From Zhengitettix transpicula (lineage: Eukaryota > Arthropoda > Insecta > Orthoptera > Tetrigidae), in assembly GCA_037074705.1 (NCBI GenBank), contig CM073591.1:3712087-3776086 (forward strand): a stretch of DNA of 64,000 nt, in the 5' to 3' direction. Shown piece by piece: positions 22,556 to 35,720 of the stretch (position 1 is the stretch's first letter; the number at the start of each line of letters is the position of its first letter). Under the pieces are notes generated by a model, which was not told the DNA's origin, did no database searches, and saw nothing but the letters and a program-made list of their open reading frames with translations. The position numbers and the translations under genes were made by a program.

Positions 22556-24034
22556 TCATAGAAATTGTTGACTTTAATAATGTCTGTTTGTACATTAATA
22601 GCAGAGATGTTTGATTTAATGTGAAGCATCTCTGGAAATGTATCTGGTGTCAATGTCTAAAATCTTAGCATTTTTCCAATCAAATGTATGTTTAGAACTG
22701 TTTATATGTTTGCATATATACAGCATTGCACGCTCCTGTTGCTGTCGAAGGCCTGTCGACAGCAACGGGCGCGACGAAACGTTTTTGGTTAAGGTACCGG
22801 AAGCATTTGAGCGTTACCGGGTGTATTTTTACTCTCTTACGGTTATGGTTTTTTATAACTGGTTTCAGGTTGCGGAAATATTTATCACTTTATTAATTCT
22901 CCAGTCTTACTTTAGACTACCTAAGTTACTGTGAGTATTTGTGTTACTGACTTGCCTTAAAGTGCTGCTAGAGTTTTTTATTCCCTTAATTGTATCTGGA
23001 ATTTCCTTTTTGTTTCTGAAAAGGTACCAGGCGTACGTTTCCGGACACATTTAAGGAAGCAGAAGAATCCCTGAGTCGGTTAAAGTTACGTCAGCCATTA
23101 TCCGTCGGCATAGGGCGTGGTTCAAAAAGGGACCCTCCCGCTGTCGGTTAGAACTCGTATTGTCCATGAGATTATTCCCGAAATAATTAATTTTGGGGCA
23201 CTGATCTGGCATCAAATAAACAGGAATTGCGAAATGAAGGATACAGGTAGGAAGTCATCTTGTGAAGAAGAAGGAGACAACTAACGCTGCAATGGAAAGG
23301 GAAATATGGACGAAGGTTCCGAATGGAGGTCAGATGGGATCCCCGTTGCCGTCAAGAAACGCTTTGGTGACGTCATCATGCCTTAGCCAGATCAGCTTCA
23401 GTCTGCTTGCGTCACGTGAAATGATGAGTACTGGAACCTATACGGCGCCGCTGCTGTCGCTACTTTCAACGAAGGCGTTGACAGCAGTTATCAAATACAT
23501 CATAAAAGTTACTACGGTCTAACAACTTAGCAGACATAACTTGGTCTTGTTTTCCAGACTTCCTTCTCGTTCCTTTTCTAATAATGTAATTGTTTTTGAT
23601 ATGTAAACTTGTATGGGTTGGGGCGTATATATGGTTGTTCCTGTGACCGTGCATGTGTGACCGTAAAGCTAATAGTACTGTGATATGAATAGATGAGGAC
23701 TTATTGAGTTGCGGCCGCCGTGCCATGTGAGCTGCCCTACGATGTAATTATGTGCGGCTTTGATCAGCCAACCAACGGTGGTGGTCTTTGGCCAGGCATT
23801 TTGCTGCCTATTAGCACACATGTGTCTGTGCATTCGGACCTCGACCAGCCTGCTGCACAACGAAACACATATTTTAAAACAAAAGCAAATAATTCTTTTT
23901 ATCTAATCTCCCCTTCGTGCTCGTCTCAACTATTGCCAAAAGTTTTGTTAATTTTCTTTCTTCAGTTTATTTTCCTGAACCATGTGTTAGTAGATTATTC
24001 TGTGACTAGGTCATTCATATAAATCCCGCATCCC
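22556..24034. other. No recognised gene
   Basis: Contains an 11-bp perfect stem-loop (22738-22766) and a CRE octamer (23368-23375). Short frames only. Confidence 0.5.
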
Positions 24035-24450
24035 TTGCAATAAGAGGTGACATGATTTTAGGAGAAGTGAGGCGCACGCCACAGTATTCCAACTTTCTAA
24101 GTAAAGTTTCATGTCGAATGCCTTAGCCAGATCAGAAAATATTCCAGGCACCTTCAGTCCCTCATGCGATACTGTGCAGTCGTACACTGTGCACTTTCCT
24201 TTAAGGAAGCCATGCTGGCAGGGACTGAAAAAATATCGTATTTGCTCAATAAATTAAGTAATTTAATTTGAATTCTATTTTCATAATTTTTGAGAAAATA
24301 GGAAACAGTGAAATGGGCCTTTTATAATTTCGCGATTTTGAGAGCGTCGGGATATATTCCTCTTTCAACACATCTGTTAAATATAGGGGAACTTGGATGG
24401 CATCTTCAACCATTTCACTTGTTATGTCTGCTGTTTGGAAACACTTCAAG
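24035..24450 (-). pseudogene. Decayed non-LTR reverse transcriptase fragment
   Basis: Minus-strand reading gives KSRNYKRPISLFPIFSKIM (the NYRPISLL..FSKI fingers motif), then FSPCQHGFLKGK (usual LSPCQHGFLKGKST), GIFSDLAKAFDM (palm motif A, first catalytic Asp retained) and LLRKLEYCGVR. A stop follows LNYLIY, a shift in a T-run precedes FSPCQ, and a further shift after FDM separates the last block. The arrangement is that of a CR1/Jockey-type LINE. Motif C is not present, so the copy is truncated as well as decayed. Confidence 0.85.
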
Positions 24451-25242
24451 TTTCACATTGCTTGAATAAATGTATATAAATGTATATAAAAACTATCGGA
24501 ACAGAGCTTTGCGAGAATTTGAAGAAATCCTCCTCACTAAAGAGCGAAAAATTCATGTGGCATTGTGAAAATAATGGCTTTCTACCTGACATTGAGGACC
24601 AGTGCCGGCCAACGGTCGCTTGCCGTGGAAGTGAAAACCTCTGTCGACTTCAGTCTGCGTCTCAGCGCCTTGAAGACAAACTCGTGGGTACTTTATAAAG
24701 CACTTCCACTAATGGCTCTTAATTACAGCCGCACATCCGAGATAGGAAACATCTACTTTCAACCCAGTCATGACGCAAAACTTAATTTGTTATAAAAAAA
24801 CATGAAAACAAACATCAAATTTATATAATTTATTATGTGATCTCATCGCATATTTAGTTGTAATAACTATAATTCTCCTTATAAGTAGAAAATAATTTAG
24901 TTGGAACGTCTTTTATTCTAATTTGAAATGTTATTATATGATGTCAGTTCATAAGGGCTAAAAACCGATATAACTACGTACATGGCTGTAATCATACCAC
25001 AATATTATTAAATAAATAAAGATTTTCTTGTTGTCCAATCACCTAAGGATAATCACCTATTAGATAAAACGGATGTGGTTCGTATTAAATGTAAGAAGCC
25101 AAAATATTCTACATTTCAAATTTCTGGATTCAATTGTAAAATGTTGAACAATAAGTAAGATTTGTTTCATATTAGTTCTTTTATAAAAAAGAACAGGATA
25201 AATAACAGACGAAATTACGTTATAAAAATTGTTGAATACCTT
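24451..25242. other. No recognised feature
   Basis: AT-rich, with a tandem AATGTATATA duplication near 24468-24492. The overlapping plus frames 24480-24698 and 24565-24795 cover the only balanced-composition part and match nothing I know. Confidence 0.5.
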
Positions 25243-27621
25243 TCTTATAAATAATAATGAGTGTATGTATGTTTGTGTGTATGTATGTTTATTTGTTCCT
25301 TATACAAATCTACACCCGTGAAGAAAATTTAACCAAATTTCGTACACGTGTTCTTTGTGACCAGGAAACAAACACTGTCGGGGTGAGACAAGTCTACAAC
25401 CCCCAGGAGCGGGGGTGAACGGGGTGGAAAATTTCATACATGCTAAAACGGCCGATATTAGAGCCGGATAAATATTTTTCCGTGTCAAAGAGGTTTATAG
25501 TGTTTGTAACGATGTAGTGTGTGTATAATTTCAACCCCTAACCGCATGGTAAAGGAGCTCCCTTAACGGTGGGGGTGGAGATGCTTTACAGGAAAATAAA
25601 GCGAATACAACCGACATTGGAGTCAAATCCAACGTTATGGATGTCACTGACTTTAATTATGACATTAAACGTGGCATTTAATCCCCAGGGGCAGAGGTTG
25701 GCGGTGTGAAAATTTTGAAACATGCAAAGACGACAGATATATGCATTGAATAAAAATTTTAGGTTCGATTATATTGATTGTATTTGTACTGATGTTGTTT
25801 GTGTATAATTTCAACCCCTTTTGGCATGGGAGTGGTACAGCCGTAAGGGTTGGGGTGGAGTGACATTAAATGAAAATAACGCAAACATATTCGAGTTTGG
25901 GCTCGAATCCGGGGTTATATTTATCACTGTGTTTAATTATAACATTCAACTTACAGTTTAACTCCCCCAAGCTAGGGTGGACGGGGGTTAAATTTTGAAA
26001 ATCGATATTTGCGTCGAATAAATATGTTTTTGGTTCACTGATATTTATAAAATGTCTCTACATGTTCCATATATTTAATATTGACCTCTTTCGGAATTTG
26101 GAGTGGAACATCCTTAAGGGTGGGGGTTGTTTGGATTTCTATAAAAATAACGCAAAGACAATCGAGATTGGACTCGAGTTCAGGGTTATGGTTGTCAGTG
26201 AGTTTAATTATTATATTCAAGTTGCCGTTTAAGTCCCCCAAGCGAGGGTGGTTAGGGGTGGAAATTTTCAAACAAGTTAACACGTCCAATATTTTCTCGG
26301 ATAAATATTTTCTGGGTAAAAGTGATTAACAGTTTTTGTATTAACTTATGTGAGTAAAATTTCAACATTTTACGGCATGGGAAAGGAGCACCCTAGGGGT
26401 GGACAATTTCCACCTCTTTCAGGATTGCAAGTGGTGCACCCGTAAGGGTTGGGGGTGGAGTGGCATTACAAATAACGCAAACACATTCGTGTTTGGAGTC
26501 GAATCGTGTGTTATGAACGTCAGCTATTGAAATTATGATATTCAACTTAGCGTTTAACCCCCATTGGCGGGGGTGAACGGGGGTGGAAATTATTCAAACA
26601 TGTTAATCACCCCATGTTTGCTCCTAATATTATTCGCGGTCAATTCAATTCGGAATATTCGTCTTTATGTTAATTGTACATAATATCAACCACTTTCGGG
26701 CTTAGGAGACGTTCACGTTTAGGGGTTATGTTTGGTGGTTTCGTTACAGAAAAATAATGCCCATACGACCGAGATTGGAATCAAATCCATGGAGATGGAA
26801 GTCGCTGAGTTTATTTATAACAATCTGGTGAACGCGCGTCGGTGGGCGGCGGTGGGAATTGAGCCTGGGCCCTGGTGGGTGATGTTGGGCGGCTGTTAAA
26901 TTTGCAAACATTTCAAATGGCCGATTTTTGCGTCGAATAAATATATTATGGGATCATTGAATCTTATAATATCTCTTTACATGTTCTCCGTGTATAATTT
27001 CAACACTTTTCGAGTTTAGGAGGGAAGCTTCCTTAAGGGTGGGGGTGGTGTGGCATTACTTAAAATTATGGAAAACAATCGAGATTCGAATGGAATCCAA
27101 GGTTTTGTATGTCACTGAGTTTAGTTATTACATTCAACTTGCCGTTTAACTTCCCCAAGAATGGGTGGTATTTTTAAAGCATGTTAATTGGCCGATTTTA
27201 GCGTCGCAATAATAGTTTTTGGGGTAAATTAAATTCATAATATTTTTCTAGATGCTCTCTGAGTAAAATTTTAATCGCTGGCGGCGCAAGGAGGGGAGCA
27301 ATATTAGGGAGTGGGAGGGGGGGACTGGTGGAGCGTTACATGAAAATATCGCTAATAAGATTGCGGTATCGATATCTCTGAACTTAATTATGACTTTTTA
27401 TTTAACCCAAAGTAGAGTGGGGACGTGGGTGGAAATTTTGTAAAATGAAAGAAACTTTTTCGAGGTCAATGAGTTCAACCCCTTTCGTCGTGGGAGGTGA
27501 GCACATGTAGGGGTAGGGGGCGAAGTGCATTACATAAAAATAACGCAAAAACAACCGCGATTGGAGTCAAATTGGGGTTATGGATATACGACATCCCGGG
27601 CAACGCCGGGCACCCAGCTAG
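25243..27621 (+). mobile_element. Helitron-like non-autonomous element with internal tandem array
   Basis: The 3' end (27595-27621) has the Helitron arrangement: a GC hairpin CCCGG-GCAACG-CCGGG, seven bases, then CTAG directly followed by T. The proposed 5' end TCTTATAAATAATAATGAGT at 25243 starts with the expected TC but follows T rather than A, so that boundary is tentative. The body is built of about eight diverged units of roughly 270-320 bp. Each has a GTGTATAATTTCAACCCC-like block, a GGGAG..GCACCCTTAAGGGT block, GAAAATAACGCAAA, GGAGTCGAATCC, GTTTAACCCCC and GGGGTGGAAATTTT, then CGTCGAATAAATATTTT. No Rep/helicase coding is seen, so movement would depend on a partner in trans. Confidence 0.75.
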
Positions 27622-30600
27622 TACGTGATAAAAATAAGTACAATAATAGAGAGGTATTTATTTTGTCTATTTTTCGCTAATGCAATAAGTAAATATTAAG
27701 TCACATGCTTCAGATCAAAGTTCAGGTCTAAAGGATATGTTATTGAATTAAGCGGAGGTTTTGGGTAAAAATTCCGGGGTTTTCTGTCATAAGCAGATAA
27801 TTTAAACCTGTTTTCGTATTTCCCATTTGGTTGAGATGCGTTGCAGAGTACATATTTGTTAATTAGTGGAGAGCCTAAAATTGCAACTGCTGTTCCAGTA
27901 ACAGTGACAGAAATCTGTCTGCAGACTTCCGTTTCGCTCCCCAACCTGCTGCCACTGCAATTAATTCCGGGTTGCTAAGCAATTGAGTCCCACTTAAAAC
28001 GAAAGGAATGTTGTTACCAGTTTATAGCATTTCTGCTGCCGCTGCTCCAAGTCTGAGGACCGAATCGTTAATTACGTTTGAATTAGAATTGTGGTCAGGC
28101 AGGCAAGGAACAAAGGAAGAGGAGAGGAGGCGTTATTTTATCGGGATCGTTTACTCACTCGAGTTTGGACTTGAGTGCCAATAAATTTGATTATCCGCTG
28201 CCGTTTAGGGACCGACGAGGAAGAGGAATTCTGGAGTCGGCAAATAAGACGAGAGCCACTTGTAACATTGGCGCTAATTCAGTCTCTGCGCAGTGGATCG
28301 CAGGTTGCATATCGCTGCAAAGAGAACGGGCGAGCTTGTTTCAACTGATCATTAGCCAATCAGTAATATTTATCTTTAATTTGTCTCGTTTTCTGCATTA
28401 TTTTGCTTGTTAATCTCAATGTCTCCATTATTTCCGATTTATAGCGTCTAAAATTTTTACTATTTTTAGTAACATTTTGATGAATAGTATTAAATTTTAT
28501 TTTAGTTTGTAACTAAGAATGATATTTCTTCTATTGGTCTTTGGGAACATTTGAATAAGGTAAATTAAAATATTAAAAGGTGAGTTCTTGTCAGTACTTT
28601 CGGTTATTTTAATGCGGAAATGTTAACGTGAAGCGACTCGTAATTTTTTCATTTTTCAGCTGAGAACGTCCAGGAGCGTTACATAATAGCGCCATTATTC
28701 TCGCAGCGTCACATTATATTTCGTAACGTATTCGCTAGGTTTCTGCCCAAGTTTTCAGGGTACGTAAGGAGGTTTCACTTGTACGTGTCTGCAGGTCAAT
28801 TTTTACCTATCCGCCATCCATGTAAGTAAAGTCGAGGAATACTGCAAACACTAAATGAGTCAGCAATAACTGCCGAAAGCTCAACAACATTAATCAGCTT
28901 TATGCCACTAAGTGAAATTAAGTTGCTAATTACAATTACAGTCCGTCCGCAGACTGCAGAAGAAACAGTTCCTCGTCTTCAGGTTGCAACATTTAATTCT
29001 TCAGCCCAATTGTTAATTTGTGCTTCCATCCTAGTCTTCCGGTCAGGTGAAGGCACCGAATTCATTAACTCATGTCATAAGAATTATTATTCAACGTAAA
29101 GTTAGCCTTAGCTTTAAGTTTTAATATTTCTATAGACATAATCAGGACCACGTGACTTACAGTGTTTTTTTAAAGAAATTATAGTTTCAACGCTAAATAA
29201 GATAGTTGAGGATCTAAAACACGATCTTTGGCAAGACTGGTGTTGAAGACTGTCCACGAGGAGGAATCTGCAATTGTGAATTGTAAAGCGAGCCACGAAC
29301 TTGCCCCTGTATTTATTATACGTTCTTGGTCGGGACGTGTAAGTGGATGTTTTCCGTCCCCGCATCGTTGGTGCTAATAGAATTTCGCCCTCCCTTTCTA
29401 CACCACGGTAATAGCTGAGCCGGTGGCGGTGGCGGTGGCGGGATCAATACAACTCGCGTCGTTGCTCCAAACGTACGTGCTCAATTAAATTACTCTTCAT
29501 ACACACAGCATTTCATAATAATAATAATAATAGACTGGGGTAACGTTTACTCGATACAGCGAAACCAAACAAGAAAAACTATTGTTTTCAGGAAGTCAGT
29601 CTCGAAGGACGTGTCACGCCGCGAATGCAAGAACAAGAAGAGAGGTTGTAATGCACGAGCAACAGAAACCAGAGAAACGCTCTTCCTGATGCTTCCTCCG
29701 CAGATCCCAGTGGAACCTCGTGATTGTGATGCTCACTACTGCACTCAGGCTTCAATGCTTTTCTTTCACCTACCCTCGAAAAAAAGTATGCGTACACTAT
29801 TATGTATTATATTTGATTTTTCAGAAACAACTTTGATTGAAAATATGTATTTCTTTTATTATAATTACACTTATTTAATATTTATTACAGAGTCACAAAC
29901 ATTTATTATTCTTCAAGCAGACTCAGAATATAATTTTTAATTAATATTTCAATGAATATAATTATTTTAAATTATTTCATTTAGCTTCATTAAAACTGAA
30001 CAATTTCTTTAAACATCTTAAAATGCCTTAAGGTTTTAACTTCTACCATTATGTTTAAATAGAAATAAGTGGATTGTAATATTGTAATAAAATTTTAAAA
30101 ATCTATCAGTTGAGTCATTCAACTCATGATGAACCATGCTTTGAGCATTAGTTACTTTGAATCCAACGTTTTCGACAGCAGAGAACGAATGAGGCCTTTC
30201 AGAATATATTATTTCTAGTATTTTAAGACACCTTCATAAATAAAATGAAATGTATTTGAGTGATTTTAAAATACACAATTACTTATGTCTTTGCAACCCT
30301 TCCTTAACCTCACTTCACCTTTTCAAATTCAGGGTCTTTCATTTGCTCCGTAAAATAAATCCTAGTATTAATAGAGCTTTATCGCTATTCGCAAGAAAGT
30401 TAAAAATGTGTTCCACTTTTCTGTTCACATTTTATTTTTCGTCCCCCGACGCACCAGCGCAAGACAAACTTGAGCACTGGCCGCAGGTGTCATCTTCAAG
30501 AGTTGTAAATTCATATTAATATTTAATTGAGTTTGAGTCTCTCAACACTAAAGTATGCAACAGCATTTAGATGTCGTGGAAGACGTTGACGAACAACGGA

Positions 30601-31318
30601 GGACCACCAAGAAGTGGATTGCCTGTGCTCATGTAAATAAGGTAGCAAATGTCGATTCAGACTGCTGAAAAATTCTTCTGTAGGAACTGATTACTTCAAG
30701 TGTAGACGGCCACGTGTTTGCCGACGGAGAATGGCGCAGGCTCTCACTAATTCATGGCGGTAGCAGGCGACGGCTCTTTGTTATGAACACATATTCAAGA
30801 TTTGCCTCACAGGCTTCGCCTTCCTCTCTGCATAACACATAGGACCATCCGTTTCGCCGTTGCTCGTCGCAGAGTTCCTCCAGTCTGAACAATGGCCGAG
30901 GCCGAGACTGCGGCAAACTTGCTTGCTTTGTGGCCCATGCCATTGACGGACGGAAGATTCTTATTACACACTTTAATTGTTTTTTCATAAGTTACATTCA
31001 TTTGGCAACATTATGTGTTTCTAATTGATTTATTATCGTAAGGTGTAATTGCAACTAACGTTCTTTTAAGTCGCTAAACGACATTCCAAAGGAGATTATG
31101 AAATTGATATTTGAAAGGCAGAAGTCGGATTTATCTCAATCCTGATAGACAAATAAAATGCATTTTTATTTTTCTCTCTCCTGAGTCTTTTTCACACAAC
31201 GACTTTGTGTCGCGTCACTGTCTGCGTGCGAGTATAATGTACCTAACTTTCAAATCATCTCCTGCTATTCTAATTTTGTGAATTGCTTGTTTTTTGTTGT
31301 TGTAATTTTTCCAATATA
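27622..31318. other. No recognised gene
   Basis: AT-rich. Contains (GGTGGC)n at 29420-29441 and (AAT)n at about 29516-29532. The open frames 28165-28413 and 29611-29940 have no recognisable content. The minus frame at 30752-30988 lies in the only G+C-rich block (30700-30960) and is likewise unrecognised. Confidence 0.5.
29420..29441. repeat. (GGTGGC)n microsatellite
   Basis: Three and a half units of a hexanucleotide, read directly. Confidence 0.85.
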
Positions 31319-31385
31319 ATGCCGTGGCGTAGCGGTGAGAATCTCAGAGGTCTCGCGTTCGAACCCTGGACGTTTGTGATCGTCA
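31319..31385 (+). repeat. tRNA-like SINE head
   Basis: TGGCGTAGCGG (31325-31335) fits a pol III A box and GTTCGAACC (31357-31365) fits a B box. The spacing between them is shorter than in an intact tRNA, and the arms do not fold into a full cloverleaf. It is therefore more likely a SINE promoter remnant than a tRNA gene. The downstream body has no second copy in the window. Confidence 0.5.
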
Positions 31386-33924
31386 TGGTAAGTACTAAAT
31401 CCATAATATGTCACGTAAGATGATAGTCAAGGCAGGCCAAGTCCCTCGACGTGCCAAGGAGAAAGAAAGAATGAATTGTAAGAAGAGGTACAGAATTATA
31501 TGTAATACAAGGTAAGTTATGGAGTAGGGACAGCGCAAAGACCATCTAGTAGCAGCAGGAGCTGGAGGATTAGACTCCAGTTTGGCGGGCGCCAAGTGGA
31601 AGTCACAGACCTCAGCTCATTATTTTCTCTTGTGAGAATATTCACCAACTTTGCTACACTCTGTTACATAATATTAAAGGAAACTTGGCGCATTGGTTTG
31701 CAAGCAGGAAGGGCATATAATATCTTGCTTATTTAATTCAATAAATGACGTAATTATCACTCTTAATGTGAAAGTAATTATTCTGAAAGTTTAGAGTGTT
31801 TTAATATTACCATTATTTTGTTACGACGCCCAGAATACGGATACAAACATCTAAATTTGCTCAATTAAAGTCAATTATACTATTGGGCTGCGGGAAATAA
31901 GTTGTTACGATAAATCCTAAAATTTGAATGTTTCTGTTAATAAGTTTTTCGTTTGTGCCTGGGAGCGAGACTATTGTGAGGAATCTCAAACCCGTAGGGT
32001 TGGTTTAAAATCGGCAGGTCGTTTTGTCTGCAAGGGAGAATCTTCAGAAGTTGGTTAGTAGACGAGACTCGACAAAGGAAACTACTTAACAGAATTGGTC
32101 GACGCAAATCTACAGAGACCAATCCACGGAAAACGTCGTTTGCTACTTGCATCCTCTCGCAAAAATTAAACTAATTCGTTAAGATGCGATTCCGTTGACT
32201 TTTCTTGTATGATATTGGCCAACCACTGCTCCGCGTATCTTCAGCATCTTCGTCTTCTGCCACTACACATTTACTTTAAACGCTGGACCGTTCAATTCTA
32301 CAGATACGTTCCCATCATTTAGCAGTGACCAATTCATACTTGTAGGGAGAATTGCTCCGCCTGACGACGAGTTACATGAACTACATTCATACTTAAATAT
32401 TTCAGCATTGCTCATTCAAGACTCGATGGAAATGAAATTCTGGCCTGAACTACCTCGTTGCATCTTTAGTAAATATTTTTCATACACGACAGTTGGGGTT
32501 TGTGTTTGAGGTTCCTAATGTGTCTTCCGTTATTCTTTAGCATCTTTTCATTGTGTTGTTCTGCAGTTATAGATATATGTCTGATAATTAGTTATAAATA
32601 TTTATTTGGCGTTTTACTCGTCTATTATTTTACAAGTAAGAGTTTAATAATAAGAGTTTTTGCGTTCTCCGTAAATATTATGTTCTACACTCGGAAACGT
32701 CAAGGAAGTTCTTTTGTGTTTCATCCCAGTTATTTAATTACATATTTATTGATACTATTAATTAATTAACATAATGTTATATTCTTAGTTATGCTGCACT
32801 GTGAAATTTTCGTTTACGAGTTATAGATTCGTAAAATTGTACAAATTTCCAAATTTCATTTAACGACCGTCCTAAACCTCATGACTAATGGAATTATCAA
32901 TAAATCAAATCAATTGGCATTAAGCGTTTTGCAATTAGTTCGATCACCTCTGTAATAACGGTCCTGGATAAAAACAGGTGGGCCTTAACATCTTCGTAGT
33001 CTTTAACTAGACTACGGAAAGGTTGGAGTTCCAGCGTCGAAACGAAGACAACTAGGAAAGGAAAGTTGATGACAGTCCACGGACTTGAACAAAATAGAAC
33101 GCGTTAAAGAAGTTTAAAATTTAATAGAATGTAAATGTAGTCTCAGTCGAGGAGATTGGGAGTGGCTCCATCCCTAGCGTTGTGGGGGACAAACTGGGTA
33201 ATGCTAGGTTTACACTGAAACCTGAATCGCATCTACTACGACAGGAATACAATATCACTGTGACACTTCAACAGCCAAGCTTTGCGTTCTAATCTAATCT
33301 ATATAATATTTTGAAACACTGAATTTACCACCGCGGTTGCTTAATTTGAAATCTCAAGGTTTTCATGAAAACGGCCCACGGGCATTCTAAATTTGGAAAT
33401 ATCTACCATCAATATAGTATCGATGTCTTTCTTTGAATAATATTGGGATGAGGTTGAATGTAGTTATGCAGAACGAAAGCACACATCAGCATTACACGAA
33501 TCGACTCAGTATTCCGTTCCTGGTAGCTTAAAAATAAGTATCACAAGTGCAGTGCTTGAAAGTTCCTTGCAGTTGGGTTGCAAACATAAAATAACGGGAT
33601 TCATAAAGCGAGCGTTTTGTTGTCAGCCACAATGAAGAGCATCACCAATTAAAAACTAAAATCAACGTGACATTTTGTACACCAATTGCCAGTATTGGCT
33701 CAGATCGGGCGCACACAAATAATTGTTTTATAAAATCTGCAGTTGTGTTTACTTAAGCGCGTTTATATTTGATATTCCAATATTGTGTAAGTAAATGACG
33801 AAACCTCTGCATTCGGTACGCGTCACGAAGATGAGTGTTTGTCACACACTCGCCCACTGCGTACACAAGAAATAAACACTCAATTCTAAAACATTCGTTT
33901 CTGCACTCCAGCAACTTTTGTCAT
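31386..33924. other. No recognised gene
   Basis: AT-rich, short frames only. A short match to the retroelement 3' end may lie at 32872-32912 (CCTCATGACTAATGGAAT...AATAAATC). The stretch 33040-33300 has balanced composition without readable protein. Confidence 0.45.
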
Positions 33925-34053
33925 GCCAATTACCGGCTAGGATTCTTAAAACTCCAGCCCTTCGCTACCTTTATTGATTCCCCCTTTCCTATGCTATTAA
34001 AACGGAGTTGCCAGCACGTAGATTACCCTCATGTAGCCTGGTACTCTAAAAAA
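33925..34053 (+). repeat. A-tailed short interspersed repeat, copy 4 (3' end)
   Basis: Only the last ~130 bp: ACCGGCTAGGATTCTTAAAA, CTATGCTATTAAAACGGAGT, GATTACCCTCATGTAGCCTG and the A-tail. It is 5'-truncated and has lost the CCCTTCCGCATCC block. Confidence 0.8.
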
Positions 34054-34134
34054 ACCTTTCACTAAAAGAAGAGGTTTTGCTCCTTAGCCGCAGACTGACA
34101 TGTGAAGTGCTTGGGCATGCGCCTACACAAAATC

Positions 34135-34370
34135 TTAACATGGAGAAATGACCGAAGCCCCAGCTTTGCGAAGACTCTTCGTCCTCCCTAATAAACAATT
34201 ACGGGAAGACTTAAATGTGGAAACAGATACCGGAATGCATCCCAACCATCTGACATCAGTGACCAGGTGCCAACACTGAATCGCTTTAACCCTCCTCAGC
34301 GATCGTAACTCCAGCATGTCACATATACATATACAAACTGTAAGAAAACTCATATGGAGAAATGGCAATG
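34135..34370 (+). pseudogene. Possible LINE ORF2 C-terminal fragment
   Basis: A plus-strand frame gives PNKQLREDLNVET and later HPNHL. Many LINE ORF2 proteins end with an N..L..DL.IP motif followed by a HPNPL motif, which this order resembles. The match is short and the intervening sequence unconvincing. The direct repeat (C/A)ATGGAGAAATG near 34140 and 34353 may mark an insertion. Confidence 0.25.
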
Positions 34371-35720
34371 CGCGTTTACTCCACTGTAATTGATATTACC
34401 TTAAATCTGATTTCCTTATTGTTATCATCATAACAGATTGCAAGTAAATGCCAATAATTAAAATAATATATTTCTATTGGTATATATTATGAAGCCTGCC
34501 TAAAGTTATTTATCGATCACATGCGAACGTGAGTCCATACATCATTAAACCATATCTGCAAAAACTTTCATTAAGTGCATTTAGTTGTTGTAAAAACGGT
34601 TTTAAATAAATCAATATAACGTATACATTTAATGAATACCAATGTGAATAATTAAAATATAATTTATAAATTGTTTAAAAATTTGTATTGTCAGCGTAAT
34701 ATTGTGGCCCAGGCATAGTAGACAAGAGTCAGCGTTGTTGAAAGCTTTTGACGAAAGTTCAGTTCAGTCGGCGATGGACAATGACCTGTAGTGGTCAGTG
34801 AGTCTCCAGTGTACTTCAAACGATGCGAAGCGTAGACTGCAAGACTCGGCTGGTAGATCTTGGACGAAAATGTTGTAGAAGGAATATTGGAGACGTGTCT
34901 TGTAGTCAGTTTGACCGTAAATATGGCAAAGTACGAGTAAAGTCATGAAATATGGTTTCGAAAAGCTGTTATAATTTGATGAAAGAGTTGTAACTCAGCG
35001 GCGATTTAAAACAGCTAAAACATTCTGTAGGACTTCATAGACTGTGGTTACGTGGAAACCTGGTTTGTTGTGCTGACTGAACTGTTCTGCGCAAATTGTG
35101 TGTAACTTGTGGCCTGTTTAATTAAAGTGTTTTATATAATTTGTAGAAAGATAAATAATAAGTGAAGTGAATAATTAGTGTTATACGAGAGCTGCTCTGG
35201 TATGTACGAAACTTTTATTGTAAACCTAGTATAAAATTCCGTACCGTCAGATTTCGTCAAATTTCTATAGATTTTTCTTATGTTAATAATACACATGTAA
35301 ATTTAATTCAATAGTTTGTAATATTTTATTTTTATTTAACTTGGTTATATGATTGCAGGTTATTACCGTTAGAGGCCCGATAAGCTATCCTCAAGGTTTA
35401 AAGAATTTCAATAAAGCTGTGGCATCCATGTAAAACGTTTTGTATAAAATATAATTAAATATCAATGGCAATACATATTTTTATATCTGAAATTTAATCG
35501 ATTAAGTTATTTAATTTACCAAATGATAATTTTATTACTATATTATTTGGCACCGCAACGTGTTTTTTATTTAAATTGACCACATCGTGGGATTATTTGT
35601 TTTATTTGTAATTTGAATACTACAATAAATATATGTCGTAGTAATCGGTTCGCTGTTGGGCAAAGAACTGCGACGATACTCTTTACTTCCGTGATGTCAG
35701 TTCTTGGGCGCCAGGTTACT
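34371..35720. other. No confident feature; mobile-element-like edges
   Basis: AT-rich. At 35183-35212, TACGAGAGCTGCTCTGGTAT resembles a mariner-type terminal repeat but has no partner. At 35551-35566, TGGCACCGCAACGTG resembles a retroelement primer-binding site. Neither is supported by coding sequence. Confidence 0.3.

Noticed and set aside
25243..27621. CRISPR-like array
   Set aside because: Units are ~270-320 bp, strongly diverged and without spacer structure, in a eukaryotic context.
31319..31385. Functional tRNA gene
   Set aside because: A- and B-box-like words are present but the spacing is short and no full cloverleaf or anticodon arm can be drawn.
35551..35566. TGGCACCGCAACGTG as a plus-strand primer-binding site
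   Set aside because: No LTR-like sequence upstream that repeats elsewhere, and no coding sequence downstream.
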